The notes under the pieces: model-generated
Database searches by the model: none
The model's input: the letters and a program-made list of their open reading frames with translations, nothing else
Told to the model about the DNA's origin: nothing
Made by a program: the position numbers and the translations under genes
Origin: Candidatus Aminicenantes bacterium UBA2199
Lineage (GTDB): Bacteria; Acidobacteriota; Aminicenantia; UBA2199
DNA length: 6,640 bases
Assembly: GCA_002327965.1 (NCBI GenBank)
Contig: DCVB01000117.1
Location: 19,304 to 25,943, forward strand
Direction of reading: 5' to 3'
Shown here: one piece after another, positions 1 to 5,405 of the stretch
Layout of the letters: every line of letters begins with the position of its first letter
Position numbering within the stretch: the stretch's first letter is position 1

Positions 1-2
1 GC

Positions 3-650
3 GGCGGCATGCGGGGCTCGGAGTCGTGGCTGGGTGCGGTCACGGCCTGGGACTTCTTCCAGAAAAAGCCGGTCGCCGCTTACGACGGCAACGACCTGGG
101 CATGACCGAGCGCTGGTTCGAGCGCGAGCGGCCGACGCGCTATACCGACAAATTCTCAACCCTGCACCTGATCGGTCCGGCCTTCGACTGGACCGGCTAC
201 GCCGGCCGCTTCAGCGCCCGGGTCGGCGTCGACGCCACGATCGACTTCGGCATGGTCAATTCGCTGGCCTACAACGACTACACCGCCCTCCACGATCCCT
301 GGGGGGTGAAGACGACCCTGCACAACTGGGGCTATTACTACTCGCTCGGCTACACGCTCGGCGGCCGCCTGGACGTCCGTCGCGGCGCCGTGCGCGTCGA
401 GGCCGGGGCGCGCTACCAGCGCTTCCGCTCGATCCAGGGGCTTGACCGCTTCCAGGACCAGGTCCTGGACGACTCGTTGCTTCGCGATTCCCGCTTCACC
501 TATCATGCCGGCCTGGCCCTCGCCCTGCCGCGTTCGCCCCTTTTCCTCTCCCTGAGCCTGGAGGGGATCGACCGCTGGGGCCGCTTCCACGAGGTCAGCC
601 GCAAGAACCGCGAGCTCCGCTTCTTTTTCAAGCTGGGATTGACATTATGA
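3..650 (+). CDS. Probable outer-membrane beta-barrel protein, C-terminal part (5' end outside window)
   Basis: The frame is open from the first bases of the window (GGC GGC before the first ATG at 9) to TGA at 648-650, so the gene almost certainly begins upstream; 215 residues are visible. I see no enzyme motif. The visible part alternates polar and aromatic or aliphatic residues in strand-length blocks, for example around residues 48-80 (a GPAFDW to GVDATIDFG stretch), 105-135 (NWGYYYSLGY, then VRVEAGARYQRF), 165-190 (YHAGLALAL, SLSLEGIDRW) and a last strand RFFFKLGLTL ending at the stop. Ending on a hydrophobic strand and the many Tyr and Trp residues fit a transmembrane beta-barrel of the outer membrane. 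A conserved-looking acidic and aromatic block (AWDFFQKKPV, YDGNDLGMTERWF) lies before the strands. The family is not recognised with certainty; a periplasmic beta-sandwich is the main alternative. A hairpin and T-rich stretch follow the stop. Confidence 0.7.
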   Translation, partial: GGMRGSESWLGAVTAWDFFQKKPVAAYDGNDLGMTERWFERERPTRYTDKFSTLHLIGPAFDWTGYAGRFSARVGVDATIDFGMVNSLAYNDYTALHDPWGVKTTLHNWGYYYSLGYTLGGRLDVRRGAVRVEAGARYQRFRSIQGLDRFQDQVLDDSLLRDSRFTYHAGLALALPRSPLFLSLSLEGIDRWGRFHEVSRKNRELRFFFKLGLTL

Positions 651-708
651 TGCGCGAGTTGGATGATCCCGGCGATCCGGCACCGCATCTCCTGTCTTTT
701 TTCGTTTT
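649..708 (+). terminator. Possible weak terminator after the first gene
   Basis: GATGCG at 649-654 can pair with CGCATC at 684-689, and GGAT at 661-664 with ATCC at 675-678 inside it. Eight bases later come T6 (697-702) and T4 (705-708). The stem is interrupted and the T-run is far from it, so this is a weak candidate. Its position between an ended gene and a new promoter is what makes it plausible. Confidence 0.3.
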
Positions 709-740
709 CTCTTGAGTGGCAAGGACGAATCATGCTTGAT

Positions 741-789
741 CAAAAATCCCAAAAATTGTTATCGATACGAGTTGTTTTCATATTATAAT
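741..789 (+). promoter_or_regulatory. Promoter for the propeller gene: phased A-tracts plus TATAAT
   Basis: A perfect -10 hexamer TATAAT lies at 784-789. The expected transcription start, seven bases after its last base, is 796, exactly the A of the ATG. No good -35 is present: the hexamer at the 17-base spacing is ATCGAT (761-766), and TTGTTA at 756-761 is 22 bases away. Instead CAAAAAT occurs twice, at 741-747 and 750-756, giving two A5 tracts nine bases apart. Relative to position 796 they sit at about -54 to -41, where an UP element binds the RNA polymerase alpha C-terminal domain. The patch is far richer in A and T than its surroundings. The -10 call is firm as a motif; the UP-element role is inferred. 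Confidence 0.65.
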
Positions 790-795
790 GGGTTC

Positions 796-2931
796 ATGAA
801 AAACACTAAATTCAATTACAAAGTAGCGCTCAGGTTTCTTTGCCTGTTTTTCTTGGGCACCGCGGTAATCTTCACCGCTTCTCCAGGGCAGAAAAAACGC
901 CTTGACCCCAAGGAAATGGTGCAGCTCAAGGGCAGTCCCGACAATGCCGGCGGCCCGATCCTGCCGGAACGATTATCGTCACTTGCGGCGCTCCCCCCCC
1001 CGCCCATCCCCCCCTATGCGCCGGTCCCGATGACGGCCAGCATCGGCACCACCGGCCTGGTGGTGTACGGCAACACCAACGGCGTCGCCATGATCAACCC
1101 GCGCAGCCAGACCATTTCGCCCATTCTGCTGAATGAGTACGACCCCACGATCGATCCCGAGACCGGGTGGCCCATCGGCGGCCCGCTCGGCTCCGAGGGC
1201 GGCGGGCGCTTCGACGTGGCCATGACCAGCGACGGACGGCAGGCCCTGATCTCGAACTTCGGAGACAGAAAGGTTTTTTTCGTCAGCCTGACCTCGGGTA
1301 CGCCTGTGGTGACCGGCATGGTCCAGCTCGATTTCTTCGCCGAGGACATCGCCATCGATCCCAGCAACACCTGGGCCATCGTGGCTGACGGCGGCTTCTC
1401 TCCGCGGCTCGCCGTGCTGCATATCCCCACCCGGAGCTGGATCCCGGCCGGCTACGACGAAGTGACCGGCGATCCCTACAGCCTGTCCCTGGTCATGGAC
1501 GAGGGGGATCCCGCCGACCCGGATGACGACATTCATGCCTATGCCAATGCCGTGGAGATCGCCCCCGACGGCCGCACCGTGATCGTTGCCGACTATTTCT
1601 TGGGTTACCTCCATGTCATCCTGCTCGATCCCGCCACCGGCGGCCTGACCTACTCGGAGTCGTCGGAGCAGCTGTGGAAGCAGGGGACCAATGAAAATTC
1701 GCCGTTGCCCTTCCTGTACCGCCCGGTCAACGTTGCCATCTCCCCCGACGGCCGGACCGTCATGGGCGTCAACTGCGTTCGCAGCACCTATCCCACCGAC
1801 CCCGATCCCGATGCCTTCTTCGAGGGCTGCAATATCCCCGTTTTCACCATCGACTCCCCGGGCCACATCACCCGCCGATCCGACGTCGTTCTGCCCAACC
1901 GGATCAACGGCGGCCAGTCGCTGGTCTTTTCCGCCGACGGGCGCCGGGCTTATCTTCACACCATTTACTGGGACGACGAACCGGAGAATCAAGACGACCT
2001 CTTTTGGTGGTATTCCGAAGTCCAGGTTCTGGCGGTCAGCGGACCCGGCCAGGTGAGCCACATCGGTTCCATGCGCGCGCCCACGATACGCGGCACCAGC
2101 CAACTCTTCGGAGTCGACAACCTGGCCATCACCCCCGACGGCGGCTTCCTTTATGCCACCAACCCCACCCTTTCCTATGCCAGCCCGGTCATCGATGTCT
2201 TCAATCTCCGCACCCTGGCCCATGTCAAGCAGATCGGCACCCCCACTCATTACCCCGATCCGGCATATCCCGGCACTTACATTGAATGGGTCCTGCCGGT
2301 GGGCATCGCTTTCCCCAAGACTCCGCCCAACAGGCGACCGGTGGCGGTGGTCACCGTCGACAAGCCGGAGATCCTCGTAGACGCCGGCCAGATCGCGACC
2401 TTCGACGGCAGCGCTTCTTATGATCCGGAGGAAAAGCCACTGACCTATGCCTGGAGCCTGGTCTCGGCTCCTGCCGGTGCCTCCGCCACCCTGGCCCCGG
2501 ACGGAGCGACCGCGGTCCTGACCCCTGACCCCGACCTCGAAGGCACCTACCAGGTCGGGCTGGTGGTCAACGACGGCGTTCTCGACAGCAAGATGGCCAC
2601 GGCTTCCGTGTCCGCCCGCTTCGCCCCGGTGCTGCCCCCCGCCGGCGCCATGCTGCAGCGCCTGGAAAACGACTTCATCTTTTTCAAGGAGTACGTCAAC
2701 CGCCTGGCCTGGACCGCCAATCCCGAAAACCTGTCCACCATCACGGCCATCAGGATCTATCGCAAGCAGAAGGGTGCGGACGACTCCAGCTACGCGCTGC
2801 TGGCTTCGCTGCCGGCTTCGGCCACCGGGTATGACGACAAGGCGCTTGCCAGGGAGCAGCTGTTCACCTACCGCATCACCTCGGTCAACAGCCGCGGCGC
2901 GGAAAGCGACCCGGTCGTGGTCGGCAACTAG
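796..2931 (+). CDS. Secreted YVTN-type beta-propeller protein with PKD-like and FN3-like C-terminal domains
   Basis: The protein has 711 residues from the ATG at 796. That start places a Sec signal peptide at the N-terminus: Lys and Arg in residues 1-14, then a hydrophobic core (FLCLFFLGTAVIF), with cleavage near residues 29-31. The Cys at residue 16 is inside the core and not in a lipobox. A Pro-rich linker (about residues 66-75) leads to a propeller with repeated blade motifs of the type I-x-PDG-R-x-h-h-h-x-(D/N): near residues 143 (MTSDGRQALISNF), 187, 255 (IAPDGRTVIVADY), 315 (ISPDGRTVMGVNC), 378 (FSADGRRAYLHT) and 445 (ITPDGGFLYATNP). Residues about 514-609 form a PKD-like domain (ATFDGSASYDPEEKPLTYAWS, then YQVGLVVNDG). 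Residues about 620-711 look like a fibronectin type III domain (FTYRITSVNSRGAES). No catalytic site is visible; a binding or scaffold role outside the cytoplasm is inferred. It is followed 11 bases later by a beta-barrel gene. Confidence 0.88.
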   Translation: MKNTKFNYKVALRFLCLFFLGTAVIFTASPGQKKRLDPKEMVQLKGSPDNAGGPILPERLSSLAALPPPPIPPYAPVPMTASIGTTGLVVYGNTNGVAMINPRSQTISPILLNEYDPTIDPETGWPIGGPLGSEGGGRFDVAMTSDGRQALISNFGDRKVFFVSLTSGTPVVTGMVQLDFFAEDIAIDPSNTWAIVADGGFSPRLAVLHIPTRSWIPAGYDEVTGDPYSLSLVMDEGDPADPDDDIHAYANAVEIAPDGRTVIVADYFLGYLHVILLDPATGGLTYSESSEQLWKQGTNENSPLPFLYRPVNVAISPDGRTVMGVNCVRSTYPTDPDPDAFFEGCNIPVFTIDSPGHITRRSDVVLPNRINGGQSLVFSADGRRAYLHTIYWDDEPENQDDLFWWYSEVQVLAVSGPGQVSHIGSMRAPTIRGTSQLFGVDNLAITPDGGFLYATNPTLSYASPVIDVFNLRTLAHVKQIGTPTHYPDPAYPGTYIEWVLPVGIAFPKTPPNRRPVAVVTVDKPEILVDAGQIATFDGSASYDPEEKPLTYAWSLVSAPAGASATLAPDGATAVLTPDPDLEGTYQVGLVVNDGVLDSKMATASVSARFAPVLPPAGAMLQRLENDFIFFKEYVNRLAWTANPENLSTITAIRIYRKQKGADDSSYALLASLPASATGYDDKALAREQLFTYRITSVNSRGAESDPVVVGN
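993..1014 (+). repeat. C9 and C7 homopolymer runs inside the propeller gene
   Basis: Nine C bases (993-1001) and seven C bases (1008-1014) fall in the Pro-rich linker (LPPPPIPPY) just after the signal peptide region. A one-base change in either would shift the frame and truncate nearly the whole protein. They may be a slippage site or only proline codons. Confidence 0.6.
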
Positions 2932-2935
2932 GGGA
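2931..2935 (+). promoter_or_regulatory. Ribosome binding site for the 185-residue barrel gene
   Basis: GGGGA, seven bases before the ATG at 2943. It overlaps the last base of the TAG stop of the propeller gene, so the barrel gene is probably translated by coupling from the same mRNA. Confidence 0.55.
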
Positions 2936-2942
2936 TGCAACC

Positions 2943-3500
2943 ATGAAAAAAACGACATTATTCCTCATCATGCTCGGCCTGCTGACCTGGGGATTGCAGG
3001 CGGTCGATCTCGACCTGGGCCTTTTCTATGGCACGCGCTCGGTCGCCGACGACCAGATCCGGGACGTCTACGGCAACGGTACCACCTTCTTCCCCTATGT
3101 CTCGGTGGGGATATGGAAAGGTGTGTTCGCCGGCCTGGGCCATGAGTTCGGCTACGACCGCGACGGCAGGATCGGCCTCTACCAGGAGGAGACGAACCTG
3201 AAGGTGACCGGGCTGGAGTTTTTCGCCGGCTACCGCTTCGACCTGGGAAAGGTCTCTCCCTACGTGAAGCTGGGCCTGGGCAGCTACGCCTACGAACAGA
3301 CGGTCAGCGGCGCGAGCAAGGTGGACGAGAAAAAATCATCCGTTACTCTGGCCGGCGGCGCCAGGTTCTACCCGGTCAAGGGGCTGTTCCTGGCCGCCGA
3401 GATCAAATATGTCCCCCTGAAGGTCAAGCCCTTTGACATCGAGGTCGACCTGGGCGGCATGCGCCTGGCGGCCGGCATCGGCTACACGTTCAACCTGTAA
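2943..3500 (+). CDS. Small outer-membrane beta-barrel protein, 185 residues
   Basis: A Sec signal peptide covers residues 1-20 (MKKTT, then a Leu-rich core, cleavage at LQA before VDLDLG). The mature 165 residues are alternating strands joined by short turns and longer charged loops: VDLDLGLFYG (21-30), FPYVSVGIWKGVFAGLGHEFGY (about 50-71), LEFFAGYRFDLGKVSPYVKLGLGSYAYE (about 86-115), VTLAGGARFYPVKGLFLAAEIKYVPL (about 132-157) and a final LAAGIGYTFNL. Size and layout fit an eight-stranded outer-membrane barrel of the OmpA-barrel or OmpW-like type, with YPVKGLFLAAEIKY being the kind of hairpin common in this superfamily. The last strand ends in F-N-L, compatible with the C-terminal beta-signal recognised by the BAM complex. 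The gene begins 11 bases after the propeller gene and ends at a strong terminator, so the two form one unit. The substrate is unknown; anchoring or partnering the propeller protein is an inference from gene order. Confidence 0.82.
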   Translation: MKKTTLFLIMLGLLTWGLQAVDLDLGLFYGTRSVADDQIRDVYGNGTTFFPYVSVGIWKGVFAGLGHEFGYDRDGRIGLYQEETNLKVTGLEFFAGYRFDLGKVSPYVKLGLGSYAYEQTVSGASKVDEKKSSVTLAGGARFYPVKGLFLAAEIKYVPLKVKPFDIEVDLGGMRLAAGIGYTFNL

Positions 3501-3517
3501 ATACCTGATTTCAGCAG

Positions 3518-3551
3518 AGGCGGGAGAACCATTCTCCCGCCTTCTATTATA
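3518..3551 (+). terminator. Rho-independent terminator after the barrel gene
   Basis: GGCGGGAGAA (3519-3528) and TTCTCCCGCC (3532-3541) pair perfectly over 10 bases around a CCA loop, extended by A3518-T3542. The T-rich tail TTCTATTAT follows directly. It starts 17 bases after the stop at 3500 and closes the propeller/barrel unit. Confidence 0.82.
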
Positions 3552-3753
3552 AGGCCGCCAGAAAGTAATATTTCATTGAAGCGCAATGAGAAGATCATCG
3601 CGTCTCCCCCTGGGGGGCGGCGGCGCGGTGCCCGCTGCTTCGCAAGAAAATTCCCGTCCCCGCCTAACCTTTCGTCGCCGCGCCGGATATAAAGGGCATG
3701 AAATCCTGTCGGCTGACCTGTGCGGCGATCGCCCAGCCCGGCGTGCCCGGGCG
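3552..3753. other. Intergenic gap before the sigma-factor cassette, no gene supported
   Basis: About 200 bases. The first part (3543-3600) is AT-rich and contains TAATATTTCATT-like sequence that could be a promoter, but no -35/-10 pair with good spacing is evident. The rest is GC-rich. TATAAA at 3688-3693 is followed four bases later by ATG at 3698, in frame with the sigma factor, so a longer sigma-factor start cannot be ruled out. I see no tRNA, riboswitch or small ORF with coding character. Confidence 0.4.
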
Positions 3754-3762
3754 TGCTATAAT
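3737..3762 (+). promoter_or_regulatory. Extended -10 promoter with a tandem 10-base direct repeat, sigma-factor cassette
   Basis: TGCTATAAT at 3754-3762 is a perfect extended -10 element (TGn plus TATAAT). The expected start of transcription is about 3769, only four bases before the ATG at 3773. Directly upstream, CCCGGCGTGC (3737-3746) and CCGGGCGTGC (3747-3756) form a head-to-tail 10-base repeat with one mismatch. It covers about -32 to -13 and its second copy overlaps the TGn. One helical turn between copies would put bound protein on the same DNA face. No consensus -35 exists at the usual spacing, which an extended -10 can tolerate. The promoter looks like the housekeeping sigma type. Confidence 0.68.
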
Positions 3763-3772
3763 GGCAACCATC

Positions 3773-4288
3773 ATGGGCAAAGGCGAAGAGCGTCTCTGCG
3801 ATCAGGAAGCCGACCCGTTCTGGAACTTCCTTGCCGGGCACGAGAAGAAGCTGTTCAACTTCCTGCGCCGGGCCCTCGACTTCTCCGAGGACAGTGCCGA
3901 CCTGTACCAGGAGGTGGTGCTGCGTGCCTGGAGATATTTTCCGTCGTTCGACCGGGAAAGAAGCTTCCCGGCCTGGCTTTTCGCCATCGCCCACAACGAG
4001 GTGAAGAAGCACTACAACCGCCGCCGGGACGCCCGGGTGGTGCCGCTGGAGCGGCTGGCCGGCGATCCCGCCGCCCCCGCCCCCGATCCCGATGCCGCCC
4101 TGGTCCTGGACGTGGCCGGGCGCCTGCCGGACCGGCAGCGCGAGGTCTTTTTTCTTTTTTACTGCGACCGCTTTACCGTCGCCGAGGTCTCAGGCATCTG
4201 CGGTTTGAGCCAGGGGAACGTAAAGTTCATCCTCAACCGCTGCCGCCGGGCGGTGAGAAAAGCATTGGAGATCCGCAATGGACAATAA
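3773..4288 (+). CDS. RNA polymerase sigma factor, ECF (extracytoplasmic function) family
   Basis: With the ATG at 3773 the protein has 171 residues, normal for an ECF sigma factor. Region sigma2 spans about residues 15-85: the region 2.2 core-binding segment DLYQEVVLRAWRYFPSFD (43-60), then the DNA-melting and -10 recognition segment with SFPAWLFAIAHNEVKKHY (64-81) and a basic RRR. A Pro/Ala/Asp-rich linker (about 87-110) joins it to sigma4 (about 112-165) with LPDRQREVFFLFY (118-130) and a helix-turn-helix TVAEVSGICGLSQGNVKF (135-152) followed by NRCRRAVRKAL. It should direct RNA polymerase to a small regulon, and is probably held inactive by the next gene's product. In-frame ATGs at 3698 and 3761 exist. 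I prefer 3773 because the extended -10 at 3754-3762 would leave 3761 outside the transcript, and the N-terminal extension from 3698 has no sigma-like character. The stop overlaps the next gene by 11 bases. No SD precedes the start. ECF subgroup and target genes are unknown. Confidence 0.92.
   Translation: MGKGEERLCDQEADPFWNFLAGHEKKLFNFLRRALDFSEDSADLYQEVVLRAWRYFPSFDRERSFPAWLFAIAHNEVKKHYNRRRDARVVPLERLAGDPAAPAPDPDAALVLDVAGRLPDRQREVFFLFYCDRFTVAEVSGICGLSQGNVKFILNRCRRAVRKALEIRNGQ
4267..4270 (+). promoter_or_regulatory. Ribosome binding site for the probable anti-sigma gene
   Basis: GGAG, seven bases before the ATG at 4278, lying inside the end of the sigma-factor coding region. It supports 4278 as the start and coupled translation of the pair. 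Confidence 0.6.
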
Positions 4289-4607
4289 GCAGCTTGACCG
4301 TTTCATAACGAATGCATTGGCAAGGTCGGAAAGCGAAGTGCCGTCCGGGGTGCGCGCGCGGATCGAGCGCCGACCAGCCGCCGGCCGCTGGACAAGTACT
4401 CCCATCTGGAGACGGCTTGTCCCCTGGTTGCCGCTGCTGGTTGCGGCCGCCCTCATCATCGTGTTCTCCCTGCCGATCCTGTATCCGCCCCCGGCCCCGG
4501 AACGGGAGATCACCCAGATCCGCACCGAGTTCAGCCTGCCCGACAAGAACATCCGGATCGTCTGGGTGCAGCGCGACGATTTCCGCCTGCCGGACGGGGA
4601 TGGCTGA
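4278..4607 (+). CDS. Small single-pass membrane protein, probable anti-sigma factor
   Basis: The 109-residue protein has three parts. Residues 1-46 are a short, basic, probably cytoplasmic segment (DNKQLDRFITNALARSESEVP, then WRR just before the membrane). Residues about 47-69 form one transmembrane helix (LVPWLPLLVAAALIIVFSLP). Residues 70-109 would face the periplasm, starting with a Pro-rich turn and containing NIRIVWVQRDDF. The 11-base overlap with the ECF sigma gene, the shared ribosome binding site arrangement and the topology are the classic signs of an anti-sigma factor that holds its sigma at the membrane. The His-Cys zinc-binding motif of ZAS/RsrA-type anti-sigma factors is absent: the protein has no Cys at all. 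The cytoplasmic part is also unusually short, so any sigma-binding helix must be minimal. The first 20 residues resemble the start of such proteins (short amphipathic helix before the membrane), but this is inference. A small membrane protein of other function is the alternative. Confidence 0.72.
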   Translation: MDNKQLDRFITNALARSESEVPSGVRARIERRPAAGRWTSTPIWRRLVPWLPLLVAAALIIVFSLPILYPPPAPEREITQIRTEFSLPDKNIRIVWVQRDDFRLPDGDG

Positions 4608-4644
4608 TGCAAGTTTTGCATAGAACTTTAGTCAATGACATGAC
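4607..4644. repeat. Small inverted and tandem repeats in the gap before the secretin-like gene
   Basis: ATGCAA (4607-4612) and TTGCAT (4616-4621) form a perfect six-base inverted repeat around GTT. ATGAC is repeated in tandem at 4635-4644. The gap is only 49 bases and has no convincing -35/-10 pair. The inverted repeat could be an operator, an RNA hairpin that tunes expression of the third gene, or chance. Confidence 0.35.
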
Positions 4645-4646
4645 TT

Positions 4647-4652
4647 GGAGGT
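4647..4652 (+). promoter_or_regulatory. Strong Shine-Dalgarno GGAGGT that decides the GTG start at 4657
   Basis: GGAGGT is the best ribosome binding site in the window and lies four bases before GTG at 4657. It rules out TTG at 4645, which would lie upstream of and overlap the SD, and makes GTG at 4651 unlikely because it also overlaps the SD. Confidence 0.8.
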
Positions 4653-4656
4653 GGCC

Positions 4657-5382
4657 GTGAAAAAAATACTGTACATTTTGTTGATCCTGCTGGTGTTCCT
4701 CGTGCTGCCCGTCCGCGCCGAGGAGCCGGGAAGTCCGCAAACGGCAGTGAGCCAGCGCGATGAGGTGGTGACCAGGACCTACACCCTGAAGCACATCGAT
4801 CCGCTGCGGGTCAAGGAGACGCTGAACGTCTATTTTTACAACATCTCCTTCAGCCGCGAGAGCAACCTGATCTCGGTGCGCCTGACCAAGGCCAACCTGG
4901 CCGCCTTTGAGGAAGAGCTGCGCAAGCTCGACGTGCCCAGGCGCAACATCCTGCTGCGCGTGTTCACGGTGATCGCCGCCAAGGAGGGCAAGGGCGCAGC
5001 CATCGAGAACAGGGACCTCAAGAAGGTTCTCGCCGAGGTCAGCAACCTGCTGAACTTCAAGGCCTACACGCTGGATGGAGCCTCGGTCATCACCCTGAAG
5101 GACGGGACCGGGTACGGGGAACTGCTGCTCGCCTCGGATTCCCTGGATCCGCTCAAGAACGGGCTGCTGCGTTTGGAGTTCAGCCGCGTGGCGCTGGCAA
5201 CGAACGCCGACGGCAAGCGCTCGGTCCGGCTCGGACTGCAGTTGGATCAGAAGGGCGGGCTGGGGCGGCTGCTGAACACCGAGACGGAAGTGGCCGAGAA
5301 CGGCTACCTGGTGGCCGGCGTCTCGCGCATCGGCAACGGCGGCCGGTCTCTGGTCCTTGTGATCAATGCCGAGATCAAGTAA
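4657..5382 (+). CDS. Secreted secretin-like protein: N1-type domain plus reduced C-terminal core
   Basis: The 241-residue protein starts at GTG. A Sec signal peptide covers residues 1-21 (KK, a Leu/Ile core, cleavage VRA before EEPGS). Residues about 40-106 match the pattern of a secretin N1 (NolW-like) domain: YTLKHIDPLRVKETL, then a strand and loop with ESNLISVRLTKANLAAFEEE and the hallmark KLDVPRRNILLRVFTV, where secretins typically have a leucine-aspartate-x-P-x-R-Q-V-L-I-E run. A middle segment (about 114-165) has LKKVLAEVSNLLNFKAYTL. The end, with TETEVAENGYLVAGVSRIG followed by SLVLVINAEI, resembles the last strands of a secretin core (a GGL-type turn, then LVI-x-I-x-P-x-I). At 241 residues it is far too short to build a secretin channel, so it is more likely a periplasmic or outer-membrane-associated accessory or sensor protein. 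It is the third gene after an ECF sigma and anti-sigma pair; that location suggests a role in signalling or being a target. The N1 call is fairly firm; the C-terminal similarity is tentative. Confidence 0.75.
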   Translation: MKKILYILLILLVFLVLPVRAEEPGSPQTAVSQRDEVVTRTYTLKHIDPLRVKETLNVYFYNISFSRESNLISVRLTKANLAAFEEELRKLDVPRRNILLRVFTVIAAKEGKGAAIENRDLKKVLAEVSNLLNFKAYTLDGASVITLKDGTGYGELLLASDSLDPLKNGLLRLEFSRVALATNADGKRSVRLGLQLDQKGGLGRLLNTETEVAENGYLVAGVSRIGNGGRSLVLVINAEIK

Positions 5383-5405
5383 GCACGGTACGGATTGATG
5401 CCCTG

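Noticed and set aside
712..795. Upstream TTG start for the propeller gene, adding 28 residues.
   Set aside because: It has no ribosome binding site, would bury the signal peptide behind a polar extension, and lies upstream of the -10 box at 784-789.
841..862. Possible lipoprotein signal around Cys 16 of the propeller protein.
   Set aside because: The Cys lies in the middle of the hydrophobic core and lacks the preceding L-(A/S)-(G/A) pattern.
979..2958. Long antisense open frame of 659 codons opposite the propeller gene.
   Set aside because: Its translation is a Gly/Val/Asp/Arg-rich string with no domain pattern. The opposite strand carries a signal peptide, repeated PDG blades and PKD-like sequence. 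Such mirror frames are expected in GC-rich coding DNA.
3698..3772. Upstream ATG starts (3698 and 3761) for the sigma factor.
   Set aside because: The extra residues from 3698 have no sigma-factor character, and 3761 overlaps the extended -10. TATAAA before 3698 keeps that start possible, so it is noted in the gap entry.
1801..4096. Shared string CCCGATCCCGATGCC at about 1800 and 4082.
   Set aside because: Both encode Asp-Pro-Asp-Ala in GC-rich codons in unrelated genes; it is too short to be a dispersed repeat.
4148..4160. Two T6 runs in the sigma4 region, considered as a slippage site.
   Set aside because: They encode VFFLFY, the usual hydrophobic helix of sigma4 after the LPxxQR motif, so codon use explains them.
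3586..4308. Plus-strand open frame of 240 codons overlapping the sigma factor.
   Set aside because: It is Arg/Pro/Gly-rich with no domain, while the overlapping frame is a clear ECF sigma factor.
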